Shown here: one piece after another, positions 63,835-64,000 of the stretch | Layout: each line of letters starts with the position of its first letter | How positions within the stretch are numbered: position 1 is the first letter of the stretch | From: an uncultured Lachnospiraceae bacterium | GTDB lineage: Bacteria > Bacillota > Clostridia > Lachnospirales > Lachnospiraceae | Direction: 5' to 3' | Assembly (NCBI GenBank): GCA_900317585.1 | Contig: ONHG01000005.1 | Coordinates: forward strand, 110,214-174,213 | Length of the DNA stretch: 64,000 nucleotides | Made by a program: the position numbers and the translations under genes | The notes under the pieces: generated by a model | Told to the model about the DNA's origin: nothing | Seen by the model: the letters and a program-made list of their open reading frames with translations, nothing else | Database searches by the model: none

Positions 63835-63863
63835 TTGACAAATCGTGTGCTAGAACATAAAAT
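63835..63863 (+). promoter_or_regulatory. Outgoing plus-strand promoter
   Basis: TTGACA (63835-63840) and TAAAAT (63858-63863), spacing 17. It points to a gene beyond the right edge, with at least 130 bases of leader in the window, including a CCCAC..GTGG pairing near 63922-63942. No start codon with a ribosome site is seen before the edge. Confidence 0.6.
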
Positions 63864-64000
63864 TAACTCAGATACGAAAAAAACAGAAAATTTTTAGAAG
63901 AGAATAGATAATATGAAGTGACCCCACATTTGTAGCAACGTGGATTTACCTGTATACTAGAGTTTGATAAGAACAAAGGTAACAGGGATTACCGCATACA

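Overview
The window looks like a chromosomal segment of a Gram-positive gut anaerobe of the Lachnospiraceae, most like Agathobacter (Eubacterium) rectalis or a close Roseburia relative. This is inferred from moderate-to-low G+C, strong AGGAGG ribosome sites, the pflB/pflA pair, the hup-rqcP-yabP-divIC-spoIIE-tilS-hpt-ftsH cluster, and many ABC sugar transporters and glycosidases. No phage, plasmid, insertion sequence, CRISPR array or rRNA operon was seen.

Layout. 1-3.3 kb: 3' end of metK, then an OmpR-type response regulator and histidine kinase. 3.4-7.1 kb: nitroreductase (minus), a long palindromic structured element (E1), a MATE pump and an RsmH paralogue. 7.3-11.0 kb: pyruvate formate-lyase and its activase, separated by two structured intergenic elements, the second (E2) related to E1. 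11.1-14.8 kb: a large membrane c-di-GMP protein (two degenerate GGDEF domains, PAS, EAL) and a pseudouridine synthase. 14.9-17.7 kb: a GntR/ABC operon behind a palindromic operator. 17.7-26.2 kb: a raffinose-family locus with AraC regulator, three-part importer, alpha-galactosidase/sucrose-kinase fusion (AgaSK type) and a GH13 sucrose-6-phosphate/sucrose phosphorylase. 26.2-32.9 kb: a second catabolic unit with cre-like operators, thioredoxin, sulfonate/sulfate-type ABC importer, arylsulfotransferase and a LacI regulator.

33-47 kb is accessory and shows decay. It holds an AAA/PD-(D/E)XK protein, a DNA-deoxyinosine glycosylase, MATE pumps, a diguanylate cyclase, a GH31 remnant beside an intact GH31 alpha-glucosidase, an acetyltransferase, exonuclease III, a 5'-truncated Fic protein between AT-rich repeats, a broken AAA gene behind a phased promoter array, TauE/SafE, AzlCD and an internally deleted glycerate kinase. 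47-60 kb is core: proS, cca, a CotS-like kinase, a PEGA lipoprotein, HU, and the rqcP-to-ftsH sporulation/division/tRNA-modification cluster. 60-64 kb: tRNA-Tyr, a large metallopeptidase-like lipoprotein and a LacI regulator facing an outgoing plus-strand promoter.

The least explained signals are noncoding. First, E1 and E2 share a core of two consecutive hairpins with AUGGAC-type loops and compensatory stem changes, enclosed by unrelated but palindromic outer arms. Second, four TTTCCGA heptamers lie exactly 21 bp apart and interleave with a sigma-70-type promoter. Third, inverted-repeat-bounded segments and perfect hairpins occur next to pflB, the GH31 gene and ftsH. All functional statements are from reading the sequence and family knowledge; no search or folding program was run.
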